Positions 22,973 to 35,006 of a stretch of DNA of 64,000 bases are shown here, piece after piece. How positions within the stretch are numbered: the first letter of the stretch is position 1; each line of letters begins with the position of its first letter. Source of the stretch: Sambucus nigra (lineage: Eukaryota; Streptophyta; Magnoliopsida; Dipsacales; Adoxaceae). The position numbers and the translations under genes were made by a program. The notes beneath the pieces are model-generated. The model was not told the origin of the DNA, searched no databases, and saw only the letters and a list, made by a program, of their open reading frames with translations. The stretch is taken from NCBI GenBank assembly GCA_949130495.1, contig OX422221.1, positions 158,939,241-159,003,240 on the forward strand, read 5' to 3'.

Positions 22973-25900
22973 ATGCCTCCACGACGTGCACGACGAGTTC
23001 CCAGGAATGCAGTGCCCGAACCCCAGCCCGCTCCAGTTCAGGGCATGTTGAACGCCGCTGAGGTTGCAGCTATAGTGGCTCAAGCGGTAAATGCCGCGAT
23101 TGCCGTTATTCAGCAGGCACCACCACCGGCGCCGGTTGCCGCGCCAATACAGGTTAATGCATTCCCGTCTGCTTGGGAACGTGTACGAGACTCTTTTCAG
23201 AAAGCGCATCCGCCAGAGTTTGCAGGTAGCTCAGACGTGGTAGTCTCGAGCCAATGGAGGAAGGACATACAGAGGCATTTGAGGATGCACGAGTGCACAG
23301 ATGTTCAGAAACAGGTACTAGCTACTTTCAAGCTAGTGGGATCTGCATTACAGTGGTGGGAGTCCATTACCACCGCGGAGGAAAGGGATACCCTCACGAT
23401 TCAGGAGTTCTGGGTGCGGTTCGACCGCAAGTACTTTCCGTCCGCAGTTCATACAGAGATGAGGAGGAAGCTAATGAGTTTGAAGCAAGAGGGAAAGACC
23501 GTGGCCGAGTATGAGGCCGAGTTCACTAACCTGTTGAATATCGTTCCAGACGAGATTCCAACAGAGAAGAAGAAGATAGAGAAGTTCACTGATGGGTTGA
23601 ATTGGAGAATCCGATAGCATCTGCTTGGGAACCTATCGTTGGCCACGTATTCTGATGTGGTTAACGCTGCATTACTACACTGCCAGGACTACCGTTTTCA
23701 TATGGCCGAGGGCAAGCGGTCGGGGGAGTCTAGCCATTAGGGCAGGACTGGAGGACATAGTGCCAGCGGGGCACAATCGGGTCAGGGGCAGAGGCAGACT
23801 GAGCAGGGTACCCAGCAGGGGGATAATAAGAGGTTCCGGTCAGGGAACTACAGGCAGGGACAGGGAGGTTTCCGCCAGGGCCATCAGGGTCCAAACGGCC
23901 ATCAGGGCCAACAGGGACATAATGGGCAGCAGTTTCATCAGGGCCAACAGGGCCAAGGGAGGAATGGTAACGGCCACCAGGGCCGGGGACAGCAGGGGCA
24001 GAGGGGAGGGAACTTCCCGGGGAAGTGATTTACTTGTGGCAAGACTGGCCATAAGAAGCTGGATTGTCCTGATAGGGGCAGGGCCCCACAGCAGCAGCAG
24101 CAGGGTGCTCGCCAGGAGCCACAGAGGCCTATGTTTCCCACCGCTCTTCCTGCACCGCCACAAATGGCAGCTTTGCCACCCATTCCAGCAGTCCCAACTC
24201 AGCAGGGGCAGCTACAGTACGGACGTGTCTACAACGTTCACCAGGCTGCAGTTCCACAGGCACCGCCCGCGATCGAGGGTACGTTTCCTATCCATGGCAC
24301 TATGGGTCGGGTGTTATTTGATACGGGTGCTACACACTATTTTATAGCTACACACTTCGCGAAGGCTTTAGGATTGTTAGCTATGGCAGAGAGCACAGTG
24401 ACGTGTGTCGACTCACCATTAGGGAGTGGGTCACTTATTTTCTTTATATGCCGGGGAGTGGGGGTAGAGATTGGTGGTTTGGTATTGCCTGCGGACATGT
24501 TAGTGTTAGACATGCATGTTCACGATGTGATCATCGGTATGGATTGGCTCGTATCATATAGGGCCATGATTGATTGCTTCAGCGGGAGCATTGTTTTTGC
24601 CATTCCAGGGCAAGAGATGTTTATAGTGGCGATGCCTCGCCCAGAGGGAGGATCGACCGCTCATCTGTATTACATAGAGGAGGATACCTCTAAGTAGGTT
24701 GTGATTCCTTTGGATTCGATCCCGGTTGTCAGAGAGTATTCAGATGTGTTTCAGGAGATACCAGGCTTACCACCCAGTCGGGAGATAGATTTCATTATTG
24801 ATTTGCTACCGGGTACGAGACCTATAGCACGTGCACCGTACCGTATGGCTCCAGCTGAGATGCGAGAGTTACGGGATCAGATAGAGCATTTGTTAGGGCA
24901 GGGCTTTATTCGCAGGAGTAACTCACCTTGGGGCGCTCCAGTTTTGTTTGTGAAGAAGAGGGATGGTTCACTGAGATTGTGCGTGGACTACCGAGAGTTG
25001 AATAAGGTCACGATACGGAATAAGTATCCGTTGCCTCGAATCGATGACTTATTCGACCAGTTGAGAGGAGCTTCTTTCTTCTCGAAGATTGACTTGAGGT
25101 CAGGATACCATCAGTTGCGTATCAGGGAGGAGGATGTCTCGAAGACTGCGTTCTTATCGAGATATGGTTCCTATGAGTTTCGGGTTATGCCTTTCGGCTT
25201 GACCAACGCTCCAGCAGTGTTTATGGACTTGATGAACAGGGTGTTCAGGGATTTCCTAGATCAGTTTGTCATTGTCTTCATTGATGACATTCTGGTCTAC
25301 TCTCAGACAGAGGAGGAGCACGCCGAGCATTTGAGGTAGGTTTTGCAGACACTTCGTCAGAACGAGCTGTATACAAAATATGAGAAGTGCGGGTTTTGGC
25401 TGAAGGAAGTACAGTTCTTGGGTCACATTATTTTCGATCAGGGAATATCTGTCGATCCGGGAAAGGTATCAGCGGTGAGGGAGTGGGGACAGCCCACGAC
25501 ACCAACAGAGATTCGTAGTTTCTTGGGTCTAGCAGGATACTACAGGAGGTTCATTCGGGGTTTCTCAGAGATAGCAGGTCCTTTGACACATCTTACTCGT
25601 AAGGGTGTGCCATATATCTGGAGTGATGCCTGTCAGTTGGCATTCGATGAGTTGAAGGACAAATTGACCTCAGCACCTGTGTTAGCATTGCCGAGACCGG
25701 GAGTTGAGTATTTGGTTTACACCGATGCGTCCTTGCAAGGACTGGGAGGTGTATTGCAGCAGGAGAGACAGGCCATAGCTTATGCTTCCCGTAAGCTTAA
25801 GCCTCATGAGAAGAATTACCCCACGCATGATTTGGAGTTGGCGGCAGTGGTATTTGCCTTACGGATTTGGAGGCACTATCTTTTGGGGGAGAAGTTTCAG

Positions 25901-27607
25901 TTGTTCACGGACCACAAGTCACTACAGTATCTGTTCACGCAGAAGGAACTGAATATGCGACAGCGTAGGTGGCTTGAATTTGTGAAGGACTACCAGTTCG
26001 ACATCCAGTACCACCCGGGTAAGGCTAACGTGGTAGCAGACGCGTTGAGCCGCAGACCAGCAGATGAGGTGGCAGAGATGTGGAAAGCTAAGTGGAAGGA
26101 ATTGGGACACCAGGATGCAGTGGCCCGATCTTTCATGTCTGTGATGACCGTTACACCTCAGATTGTCACGAAGGTAGTACGGGCACAGGCTAACGATTCG
26201 TTCTATCAGGAGCAGATAGTTCGATTACTTGCAGAGGGATCCGAGCCCTATACCGTTAGCTCAGACGGGGGATTACGCTTCAATGAGAGATTGGTAGTTC
26301 CGGAAGGGGAAGAATTGCGGCACGATGTGATGGCAGAGTCGCACGGCTCACGGTTCGCGGTACATCCCGGAGGGGACAAAATGTACCAAGACATGAGACG
26401 GCAGTATTGGTGGAGCGGTATGAAGAGAGATATCGCTGAGTTTGTCTCGAAATGCGCCACTTGTCAGCTTGTAAAAGTGGATCATCAGAGACCAGCAGGC
26501 TTGCTACAGCCGTTGGAGGTTCCGGTGTGGATGTGGGAGAGCATATCCATGGATTTTGTCACGGGGTTGCTTACGTCGCAGAGGGGTCACGACTCCGTTT
26601 GGGTAATTGTGGACAGATTGTCCAAGGTCGCTCACTTCTTACCCGTAAGGATCGACTACACTACGGGACAGTATGCCCAGCTCTTCATTTCAGAGATTGT
26701 GAGACTTCACGGTGTGCCCCTAAATATCGTGTCTGACCGAGACAAGATATTTGTTTCGCGGTTTTGGGAAAGTTTTCAGGAGGCAATGGGCACAGAATTG
26801 CGGTTGAGTACGGCTTATCATCCGCAGACCGATGGGCAGACAGAGCGCACCAATCAGATGTTGGAGGACATGCTACGCATGTGCATTATTGACTTCGGGG
26901 GTGGATGGGAGCAGTACCTCCCACTGGTGGAGTTTGCTTACAACAACTCCTATCAGTTCACGATTGGCATGGCTCCGTTCGAGGCATTATACGGTAGGCC
27001 TTATCGTTCCCCAGCATGTTGGTTGGAGGTGGGGGACAACAAACTACTTGGGCCGGAAGTGATTCAGGATACTTCGGCAAGGATTGAGTTGATTCGGAGT
27101 CGCATTCGGGTAGCTCAAGATAGGCAGAAGAGTTATGCTGATGCGAAGAGGTTTTTTAGAGAGTTCCAAGTAGGGGACCAGGTTTTGCTCAGGGTATCTC
27201 CTATGAAGGGGATTATGCGTTTCGGGAAGAAGGGGAAGTTGGCACCGAGGTATGTGGGGCCGTTTCCTATTATTGAGCGGATCGGACCGGTTGCGTATAG
27301 ACTGGGACTACCGGAGCACTTGCATCGGATTCACGACGTGTTCCATATTTCCTCGCTGAGGAAATACCATAGAGATGATTTGGCTCATTCTCACATTGCT
27401 GTGGAGGACATCGATCTCCAGCCGGATAGCTCCTACGAGGAGGGGCCAATTGCTATTTTGGACCGAAGCGAGAGGAAACTGCGATCAAAGATAGTCCCGT
27501 TAGTGCGTGTTCAGTGGCGACATCACAATGTCGAGGAGTCCACATGGGAGCGCGAGGATGAGATGCGCGAACGTTATCCAGAGCTATTTTTAGCAGGTAC
27601 TTTCTAG
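22973..27607 (+). pseudogene. Element 2 gag-pol polyprotein with chromodomain, five nonsense codons
   Basis: A single frame of about 1544 codons encodes all functions. The gag capsid domain lies at about residues 60-240 (LQWWESITTAEERDTL, MDGL-type helix). A Gln/Gly-rich linker and a zinc knuckle follow (FTCGKTGHKKLDC, first Cys replaced by a stop). The protease active site DTGA is at residues 450-453. RT has [11 protein letters not shown] and FIDD at 769-772. RNase H has [14 protein letters not shown] and FTDHKSL. Integrase has Asp 1194, Asp 1255 and Glu 1291, with the last two separated by 35 residues. The chromodomain-like end ([19 protein letters not shown]) would guide insertion to marked chromatin. 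Stops are TAG 23615, TAG 23738, TGA 24026, TAG 24695 and TAG 25337. Element 3 has CAG at three of these sites, so C to T decay explains most. The frame is otherwise unbroken. Confidence 0.95.
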
Positions 27608-27633
27608 TTTCGAATTTCGGGACGAAATTCAGT

Positions 27634-27649
27634 TATTAGGGGGGAAGTA
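27634..27649 (+). other. Polypurine tract of Element 2
   Basis: TATTAGGGGGGAAGTA abuts the 3' LTR and follows the chromovirus motif GGGACGAAATTC. It would prime plus-strand DNA synthesis. Confidence 0.88.
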
Positions 27650-30631
27650 TGTAATACCCCGTATTTTTGACTATATTTATTTTGGGATTAATTAATTAAA
27701 TTGCGTATCAATTGATAATTAATCCGGGTTATAAATACTAATGAGATGCGAATTGGTATTTGATTATGCGCATATATGATTATATATGTACTTTGTATTA
27801 TAAAATTTGTCGTGGGATTTATATACGGCAATTTGGAAATTTTGTTGAGACGTGTGGGACCGCCGTGTCACGGTATATTATTTTGTTAATAAAAGTGAAT
27901 TTAAAATCTATAATCCGTATGGTCGTTTTGAGTGCGCCAACGCGTCCGGAAGGGTCGAGATAGTCAGAAAACACTAGCCGGGGGTATAGTTTGAGTCCCG
28001 GGGTATTTTTAGGCCATACCGGTAACTTAAAGGGTATTTTAGTAATTTGGTATTTTTGGGTAAATAAAAGTGACGAAAATTGAGAGTTGTAATCTGATAA
28101 GGATTGACCCCAACCAACCCTTATTAACCCAACAAGCTACGGAGGTTTATTAAATTAGGTTTTCATAAGTTTCCCCAAGCAAACCCTAGCCACCATAGCC
28201 TTTTGGAGAAGAAAGCTTGGAGAAGGAGAGAAAGAGAGAGGAAACTCTGCAGAAACTTCATCAAACCAACACCAAATCCGGAATCAAACCAAGGCAAGTG
28301 ACTTTATTTCCATTTAATTACTGAGAATGTCTTTTCCATGTTAGAAAATTCAGATTTATGGTTGTTCTTGATGAAATATGAAAACCCATGTAGTCTAGAT
28401 AATAAAACTTGAGGAATTTGAGAAGGATTGCATGTAGAAGGATAGGTAAATGATTAATCTGATGTTAATACATGTTTTGGGTGAAAGAAAAACGGATTTT
28501 AATTGATGAATTGAAGGTTCCAAATTTTAGGGTTCATGTTCATAAATGAATTGGGAAAAGTTTAAGTAATTGTAAATTGATTGATGATTTGGGTGAGTAA
28601 ATCCATACAAATGTGATAGGATGTGGTATACTATGTTTAGAATTGTTTAGAGAATTTAAAAACAATTGTTGGGATGAATTTTAGAGGTGATTTGAGGAGT
28701 AAAAATGGTGAAAAACGATTTTTGGGAAATTCTGGGCCGAAACTGGCCTCTCGTTAGAAGTAACCCCCAGGTCGTTCGAACGAAATCGTTCGAACGAGCT
28801 TCTAACGAGTTGACCAGTCGTTATTAACGAGTAGGGATTTTCATTCGATATCTCGTTCGAACGAGATATCGTTAGAAGGGTCAGTTCGTTCGAACGAACT
28901 GGGATCTCGTTCGAACAGCCTCGTTCGAACGAGACTTCTAACGACCTGACAGACCAAACTCGTTCGAAGCCTCGTTCGAACGAGACTTCTAACGAGTTGA
29001 CAGTTTGACCCTCTTTGGACTGTTTTGACTTTTGGAGTTCCGGGAACTGGTTCAAGGGTAGAGTTAGCATCCCTTTGAGGATATAGTGATTGATTTGGGA
29101 CTTTTGGGTTATTGAGATGAGTAAATCATACACTAGAGTTATATTCAATGAACCGTTTGGGTTGAGACGTGAGTGTCTTCTACGATGTGAGGATAAATTA
29201 TGGCACGTATAATTATGAACCGGAATAAAATAAGTTGTGATAATTATAATTAGTACGAGAGTGCAAAATGTACTACGAATATAATACGGTATTACTAAGA
29301 TGTGTGTTTACTTAGTATTGATATATGGATTGTATGTATGACATACCTACCATACTTGCTATCACGGGAGGTTTCGTTCGCTTAGGACCCTCTAATCCTT
29401 GTGTGCCTACGGGGGGGATATAGACTGGTACCTTGATGAACATAGGTCATAGAAGGACTTATCGTGATATTAATAAGTCTGCATGATCATGGGAGCGTAG
29501 GTATGTGCGTGACCCATGTGATGGTGACTGTGTTCGCCTCCACTATTTGTGATTTGTGTTATCTGAACTATTCCTGAGAGATTCAGAATATGTGATCCTT
29601 ATGTACGTGATGTACCGGGATGGATAGCAGAGTATGTGTGCACCATAGCTTAGATTGCGGGGTGCTTGTATCGTATATTTATGATGTGTATAATATACAT
29701 TTAATTAATGGGAATCCTCATGTTAATATTGTAAATATATTACGGTATTGTTTCGAGGTATATAGTGAGTTAACTAATAGTGATATATATATTGCATAGT
29801 GAGTATCTGAGTTACATTAAACTCTATTTAATTAAGAGCGTTATTATGTTAATGGAATCAAGTATTATGGGTAGAACCTTTGGCAGTCTAGCTAGATACG
29901 TTGTCACTTAGCTAGTGGTATGGGTAGTTATAGATGGGTACTTGCGTTAGGAGTGCACAGTTAGACGAGAGGTGAGAATATAATGTGAGTGCACGTCCTA
30001 ACATGTACTTTGCATTTAATGTTTTAAATGTTTTTAAAGCACTTGCAGGTTTTTAAAATATAACACATTCGGGCTCTGACCCGTTTGCTTTTCAAATCTT
30101 TTTCTTGTAAAACCTTTTTAGGTGCCCAGCCATAAGGACACCAAGCATAGGTACTCATTCAGGTGACGAGCTGTAGCTGTTTGTGGAAGCTACAGGGATT
30201 TGCTCATAGACGCTTCTATCTTTTGGATTCCAGAGTCACTATCTATCAGTTGTAGGGCATGTTGCCCATTTCTATTTAGAGCATCTTTTATATTTCAGTT
30301 TTCAGACTTTAGCATTTATGGTTTCAGTATTTAGTTATTCTTTTCAGTTATGGGACTGTAGTGAGGAGTTTTTCCTCCAGACTTTAATTACTGTTATGTG
30401 ATGGTTATTCATTTTACTTCAGCATGGTGAATGGTGTTATTTACTTCTTCATTACTTTTGTTGCATGTTAATCAGACTTAAATTAAAATTTGGCAACTTG
30501 CTTTTTAAATACTAGGTGGTTAGATAATAAAATGTTTTCGACAGTGATGCTATTAACTGAGCCAACTTGGCATTTTGAATTAATTTTATAAAGGAGTAGC
30601 TACCCGGTATTTAATTAGTCGGGGTGTCACA
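27650..30631 (+). repeat. Element 2 3' LTR (2982 bp)
   Basis: Same length as the 5' LTR, with about 18 base differences by eye and no indel changing the length. It ends GGGGTGTCACA, followed by TCTTC. The palindrome cluster is at 28751-29001, and the candidate intron junctions are at 28294 and 30121. Confidence 0.95.
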
Positions 30632-30636
30632 TCTTC
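30632..30636. repeat. Right target-site duplication of Element 2 (TCTTC)
   Basis: Matches 19804-19808 exactly. Confidence 0.93.
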
Positions 30637-31056
30637 CTCTTCAACTTCTCCGAGGAAAGCTTCTCGGACAGCAGGGTATCAGCAGCTTTCAATTTATTTT
30701 CAATCTCCTCCTTCTACCGACCTACTTCCCGAAAGTTGAGCCAGCTCCTCCTCGGCAACCTTGAGTTTATCTTCAAACTCTCCAGCAGTTTTGAGCTTCT
30801 CTTCAAGCTCTTTATTTTTACCTTCTAACTCCTTTATTCTCTTCTCCAACTCCTTGGAGGCATCAACAACTCGAGATTTCTCTTGCTCGGTGGAGGCAAG
30901 CTTTTTCTCCCACACAGCCTTGTCAGTAGCATATGTCTGGCGAGAATCGTCCAAAGACTTGATAGCTTCTTCCAGAGCTCCCTCCACACTGGACGAGGAG
31001 CAAGAAGCTTTAATTGCTTCACCCTTCTTCAGAATTATATTAAAGCAGCTCGTCAA

Positions 31057-31134
31057 CTGTGAAAGTAAAAAGAAAGCAAGTCAGAAACAGAAATGACAAG
31101 AGAAATATGAAAAGTTCAAAGTAAGAAGACTTAC
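31057..31134 (-). other. Intron 2 of antisense gene A (78 bp)
   Basis: Minus-strand donor CTTCT|GTAAGTC and acceptor TTTCACAG|TTGACG flank a T-rich stretch. Removing it joins DARHLAS to LTSCFNIILKKGE in frame, phase 0. Confidence 0.72.
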
Positions 31135-31817
31135 AGAAGCAAGATGGCGAGCATCTAACGAAGTGACCATGTCCCGAGTAAGGTTTTCTTCAGTACCTTG
31201 GACCTCGGGAATGATCCAGGACTTTATCGAGCTCATGGCAGAGCTCGGGGGAATAAAAGTTGGAACCCCAGTTCCAGTAGCTGGGGGCTGAGTGATAGTG
31301 TCAGCCAAATTGACCGAGGAGATTTTTTTCAGCCTCCTCGGGGGAACAGGAACAGTTTCAACCAAGTAAGAACCCTTGGTCGGTGATATTACAATCACCT
31401 CTCCAGGAGCAGCAGACCTGCTCGGAGCCACCGCGGGCTTCTCGGCAACCTTCACAACAGCAGCCGAGGAAGGTGCATCATTCTTCTTTGTCCCGTCCCC
31501 TGGGACATCAACTTTACTTCTTTTTGCCTCTCCAGAACCAGAGGCAGGCTTCTCGAAGAGAGTGGGAGTTCTTCTCTTCTTCATTCTTTCACTCAAAGGG
31601 ACGTGAGATTCAGGTGAAGAACTGGTGGAAGTTGGTACTGGCTCTGCGTCACTTGTTACTGGACGAGCGGTAAAAGAGGTTGTATAGCTCTTGTACCGTA
31701 GCAGATACGAGGCTGATCTAAGGTGCTCGTTGGCAACACTCTGATGCAGACTCTAGATAAGTTTCAAATGCCTTATATTGACATCTTCTTCTTTTGGGCA
31801 CTTTCTTTTGCTATCAA

Positions 31818-31909
31818 CTGCAAATAAATAAACATTGCCATCAGTGACACATTTTATCAAACATAAAGGAAGCATAATTTCAAAATAAACAAAACAAAAT
31901 AAAAATAAC
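31818..31909 (-). other. Intron 1 of antisense gene A (92 bp)
   Basis: Minus-strand donor GGGATAG|GTTATTTT and acceptor TTATTTGCAG|TTGATAGC. The interior is T-rich. Splicing joins PPYGNGI to VDSKRKCPKEED in frame through a split Val codon. Confidence 0.72.
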
Positions 31910-32578
31910 CTATCCCATTGCCATAAGGAGGGCATCTGGGACCCTGGTAAACCTCATCTCTAGTTAATGGAGGGTGTTGCTAATTTTTTATGACAACCCC
32001 GTGTTCAAAATAATCCCTATTGGCATCAGGGAGATTGACTACTAAGGCTCTATTTAAAAATCTAATTTTTAAATAAAAAATGTTATCATTAACTTCCCAT
32101 CTATAGCAATACATGATTTCTGGAATTCCTATGCGAGTTCCATGGACTTGATTTAATTTATGAACCCCATTAACTATTCTCCATGTGTTGGGGGCTATTC
32201 TTGCAGGAACAACGTCAAAGTAATGACAGAATTCCAGACACAAGGGATTTGGTGGAAAAGAAAATCCACACTCAGCAATAAAGAGGCAGGGGAACCAATG
32301 TCCCTCAGCCAAATGGAAATAATCAGAAGGCTCAGAAAGCTCTTCCAAAAAAACCCAGGAGGGAATGGAAAAATCAGAGCGAAATTTATCAAGAGATTCA
32401 ACAGGGTAAACCATGGTGAATAAAGGAAATGAAGAAGAAGGAAGAAAATCTTACAGGAAAAGAGTGGATCTGATAACAACGAACGATGAAAAGGATGAAC
32501 GCACAAGAGAGTAGAAGACAATGGAAAATTCGAAGGTACAAATTTGAAAAGGTAGAAGATGATTGGAGTGTCTGTGAA

Positions 32579-32588
32579 GTTTAAATAC
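32579..32588 (-). promoter_or_regulatory. Candidate TATA box for antisense gene A
   Basis: On the minus strand GGTATTTAAAC lies about 165 bp upstream of the ATG at 32414. A C/T-rich leader follows (CACTCCAATCATC and CTTCTACTCTCTTGTGCG). This fits a plant core promoter driving antisense transcription from inside the element, but it is inferred from sequence only. Confidence 0.42.
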
Positions 32589-32631
32589 CTTGCCTTGGGA
32601 AATGGTAAAGTAATGATTACAAAAAGAAATA

Positions 32632-32750
32632 ATTACGCTACCGGCGGCTAGAGGAACAAAAAGGGCGCGGCAATCGAAGCGAGAAGAACTGATTACGCTA
32701 CCGGCGGCTAAAAGGACAAAAAGTACGCAGAGATCGAGGCGGTTATGAAA
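32632..32750. repeat. 60-bp tandem duplication upstream of the antisense gene
   Basis: ATTACGCTACCGGCGGCTA starts at 32632 and again at 32692. The copies have diverged slightly after AAGGACAAAAAG. It lies just upstream of the candidate antisense TATA box, so it could be a duplicated enhancer-like module. Confidence 0.8.
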
Positions 32751-32891
32751 ATTCAAAAAAGACTGATTCTACGAATTTGGAAAGAGAAATAAATACGAAG
32801 GAAACACTTCTAACAATTAGGAGGACTATTTAAAGCTACCATATTCCGAGAAAGAATGTTCCCTACTCCTCAAATTTCGAAACTATGAAAC

Positions 32892-32903
32892 ATTGGGGGC
32901 TTC
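32892..32903 (+). other. Polypurine tract of Element 1
   Basis: ATTGGGGGCTTC directly precedes the TGTTGA start of the 3' LTR, the usual Tat arrangement. Confidence 0.75.
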
Positions 32904-32953
32904 TGTTGAAACCAAATTTAATCTGCTGACATGGCCCAATTAAATGAAGACAC
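32904..32953 (+). repeat. Element 1 3' LTR, left fragment (50 bp)
   Basis: TGTTGAAACCAAATTTAATC matches the 5' LTR start. The fragment is cut after GAAGACAC by the non-autonomous complex and resumes at 48303. Confidence 0.92.
32949..32953. repeat. Left target-site duplication of the non-autonomous complex (GACAC)
   Basis: GACAC precedes the first LTR; GATAC at 48303-48307 follows the last LTR. The one difference is C to T. The unoccupied 5' LTR of Element 1 reads GACACGTGGTG here, which confirms the target. Confidence 0.85.
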
Positions 32954-34022
32954 TGTAACACCCCGTATTTTTGTGCATTTAATATTTAATTAATTCAGGA
33001 TTTTTAAATTACTGGTGTGTTGTAATTTTAATTGAATTAATTATGACAATATATTTATTTAAATATTAATCGGGAAGTGAATGGTTAATGTTTAGGGAAA
33101 TTGATTTACTCAGTGAATAGTAATAATTTAATTACGTCATTTCGGGTATTAATGACGGGGTATGCACTTATTCCAGCCGGGAGTCGGTATAGACTAAATT
33201 GGGTGTGAGATAAGGATTTTTTAAATTAATTCGGATGCCAATTCTGAGTGCGCGGTTGAGTCCGGATGGGTCGAGATAGTCAGAAAAGAGTACCCGGGGG
33301 TAGCAATTGGGTCTCGGGATATTTTTGGGCATAGCCGGGCCCACACGGGGTGAGTTGGGCCACTTTAATTAAGCCCATTAGGTGAAAAATGGGATTTGTG
33401 TTTTAAACCTAAACCTAAGAAAAGGAAAATGAGCAGCCAACATTATTGTAACCTAGGGTTTGAGAGGGAGATTGGGGGAAAACAATCAAAAGGCAAATTG
33501 GAGGTTATTGGAGCCAAATTGAGGGACGGCAACAACGGATCAGACACTACAAACACTTTGAGGCAAGTGGTTAACTGTTTTGATTCGTATAAGCATGATA
33601 ATCAATTCATATCATAGTGATGTGTGTATGAAAATCCGTTTTTGGGTGTAAATGGGTACAAATTGGGGTTTTGTTTTTGAAACACTTGAATGAGATTCAA
33701 AGTAAGATTTAGATGGGTGATTGATATCTGAATATGTATATATGATTTGAACGAAAATTTCAGAACATAAAAGAGTGGAAATTGAATCTGGAATTTGGGA
33801 TTTAAAACAAATAACTAAGTTTTATGGTGTAAGACCCATTTCGAAAATTATGAGATAATTAGAGAAGTTGATTGTCTTAATGGTCTCTATGATTGGATAG
33901 GATGTGGATTAACCATGTGTAGATGATGGGATGATGTAATTAGAGGTTTAAATTCTGGTTTAGAAACCTTGAGGTTCGTTAATGGTGGAAAACAAGGGGG
34001 AGGCAGACCTGTAACGAAGGGG

Positions 34023-34041
34023 TCGATCGATCGATCGATGG
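34023..34041. repeat. TCGA/GATC run in LTR 1
   Basis: TCGATCGATCGATCGATGG is a self-complementary run. LTR2 (39914-39950) and LTR3 (45824-45860) carry two such runs separated by GGGAA, so LTR1 lost one or the others gained one. Confidence 0.88.
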
Positions 34042-34451
34042 TGGAAAATTTTGCCCAGTTCGGCCTGGGTGAGATATAAGGGGAAATTAATTTTGAAGTT
34101 AAATTTCCATACATTTATTGTGATAAATAATTGTGAAACAAATATTCCTAGCAATTATGGGGGAAAGTAATTGGGAGTAGGATGAATTTAGGTGAGGCAT
34201 TTAATGGATAAAATTGAGAGACTTTATTCCAAAATAGTGAGGTACGGATCAAGTGAGTGAGTCCGGGTATGTTGGTAATTATAGGTAAATATAATTGGGA
34301 AATTATGGAAATAAATGTGCGACACATTGTGGGCGAAAAATGTGGGAAAGATATTATGAGATGTAAAAATGGACCAAGTGAGTGAGTCCGGGTATGTTGG
34401 TAATGTGACACCAAAGTATTACATTAATTATTGAGAGAGAGTAATTAATTT

Positions 34452-35006
34452 GGAGTCGGAAAATAGACTCGGGAAATATCAAGTTACGGGCCAAGTAAGT
34501 GAGTCCGGGGACAATGGTTGAGTGACACCAAGTTATTAAATTAATAAGAGTGATAATTAATTTAAAAAGAGTCGGATTGTAGACTCGGGCAGGATTAAAT
34601 TAATAAAGGTGTTAATTAATTTAATTAAAGTCGGTTTGTAGACTCGGGTATGATTAAATTAATGGGTGGGATAATTAGTTTAATCAGGATCGGATTGTAG
34701 ACTAGTGAAGGGTACTTATTAATTAATGTGGTAATTAATTATATTAGAGTCGGACCACAGACTCGGAATTTGGGTTGATTAATTAATTTGTTAATTAATT
34801 TAATTAGAGTCGGGCGATAGACTCGGGGAGGTATTAAATTAAAATGTGTATCAATTAATTTAAGGAGAGTCGGACCATAGACTCAGGGAGAGTATTATAT
34901 TAATTAAGGTGTGAATTAATTATATTAGAGTCGGACCATAGACTCGGGAAGAGGATAAGTTATTAAGTGAGAAAATTAACTACATTGAGTCGGGCCACAG
35001 ACTCGG
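34452..35006. repeat. Phased 60-bp array of GAGTC...GACTC hairpins in LTR 1
   Basis: Units near 34569, 34629, 34688, 34746, 34806, 34866, 34927 and 34986 are spaced 58-61 bp, with one outlying copy at 34452. Each has the form GAGTCGGACCATAGACTC, an inverted repeat with an 8-base loop, separated by TTAATTAATTTAATTA-like spacers. Confidence 0.93.

Larger units (their letters stand above)
19809..30631 (+). mobile_element. Element 2: Tekay-type chromovirus (Ty3/gypsy), recent insertion
   Basis: This complete element has equal 2982-bp LTRs, a TCTTC target duplication, an initiator-Met-type primer binding site, one gag-pol frame, a chromodomain-like C-terminus and a polypurine tract. I count about 18 differences between the LTRs (about 0.6%), so it is the youngest element here. 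It sits in the antisense gene of Element 1. Five nonsense codons disable gag-pol; no frameshift was found. Long LTRs, the Met-type PBS and the C-terminal chromodomain fit the Tekay/Del group. Confidence 0.95.
30637..32414 (-). pseudogene. Antisense gene A, 5' part: putative gypsy-type extra gene with two introns
   Basis: The minus-strand start ATG is at 32414. The first exon (about 145 codons to a TAG at 31980-31982, then in-frame to 31910) contains PNPLCLEFCHYFDVVPARIA and TWRIVNGVHKL. This resembles the plant 'putative gypsy type transposon' family (Pfam PF04195, from memory). Exon 2 (31817-31135) is Ser/Pro-rich with a basic KKRRTPTLFEK patch and one in-frame TAG. Exon 3 (from 31056) is a coiled coil (KRIKELEGKNKELEEKLKTA). 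A frameshift near 30730 is needed to stay in frame into the part beyond Element 2 (19803-19391). Introns 31909-31818 and 31134-31057 have GT-AG ends and preserve frame. Role unknown. Confidence 0.78.

Noticed and set aside
33396..33617. 73-codon frame conserved in all three non-autonomous LTRs
   Set aside because: The LTRs are recent copies, so conservation is expected; no domain is recognisable. It could be a leader peptide but there is no support.
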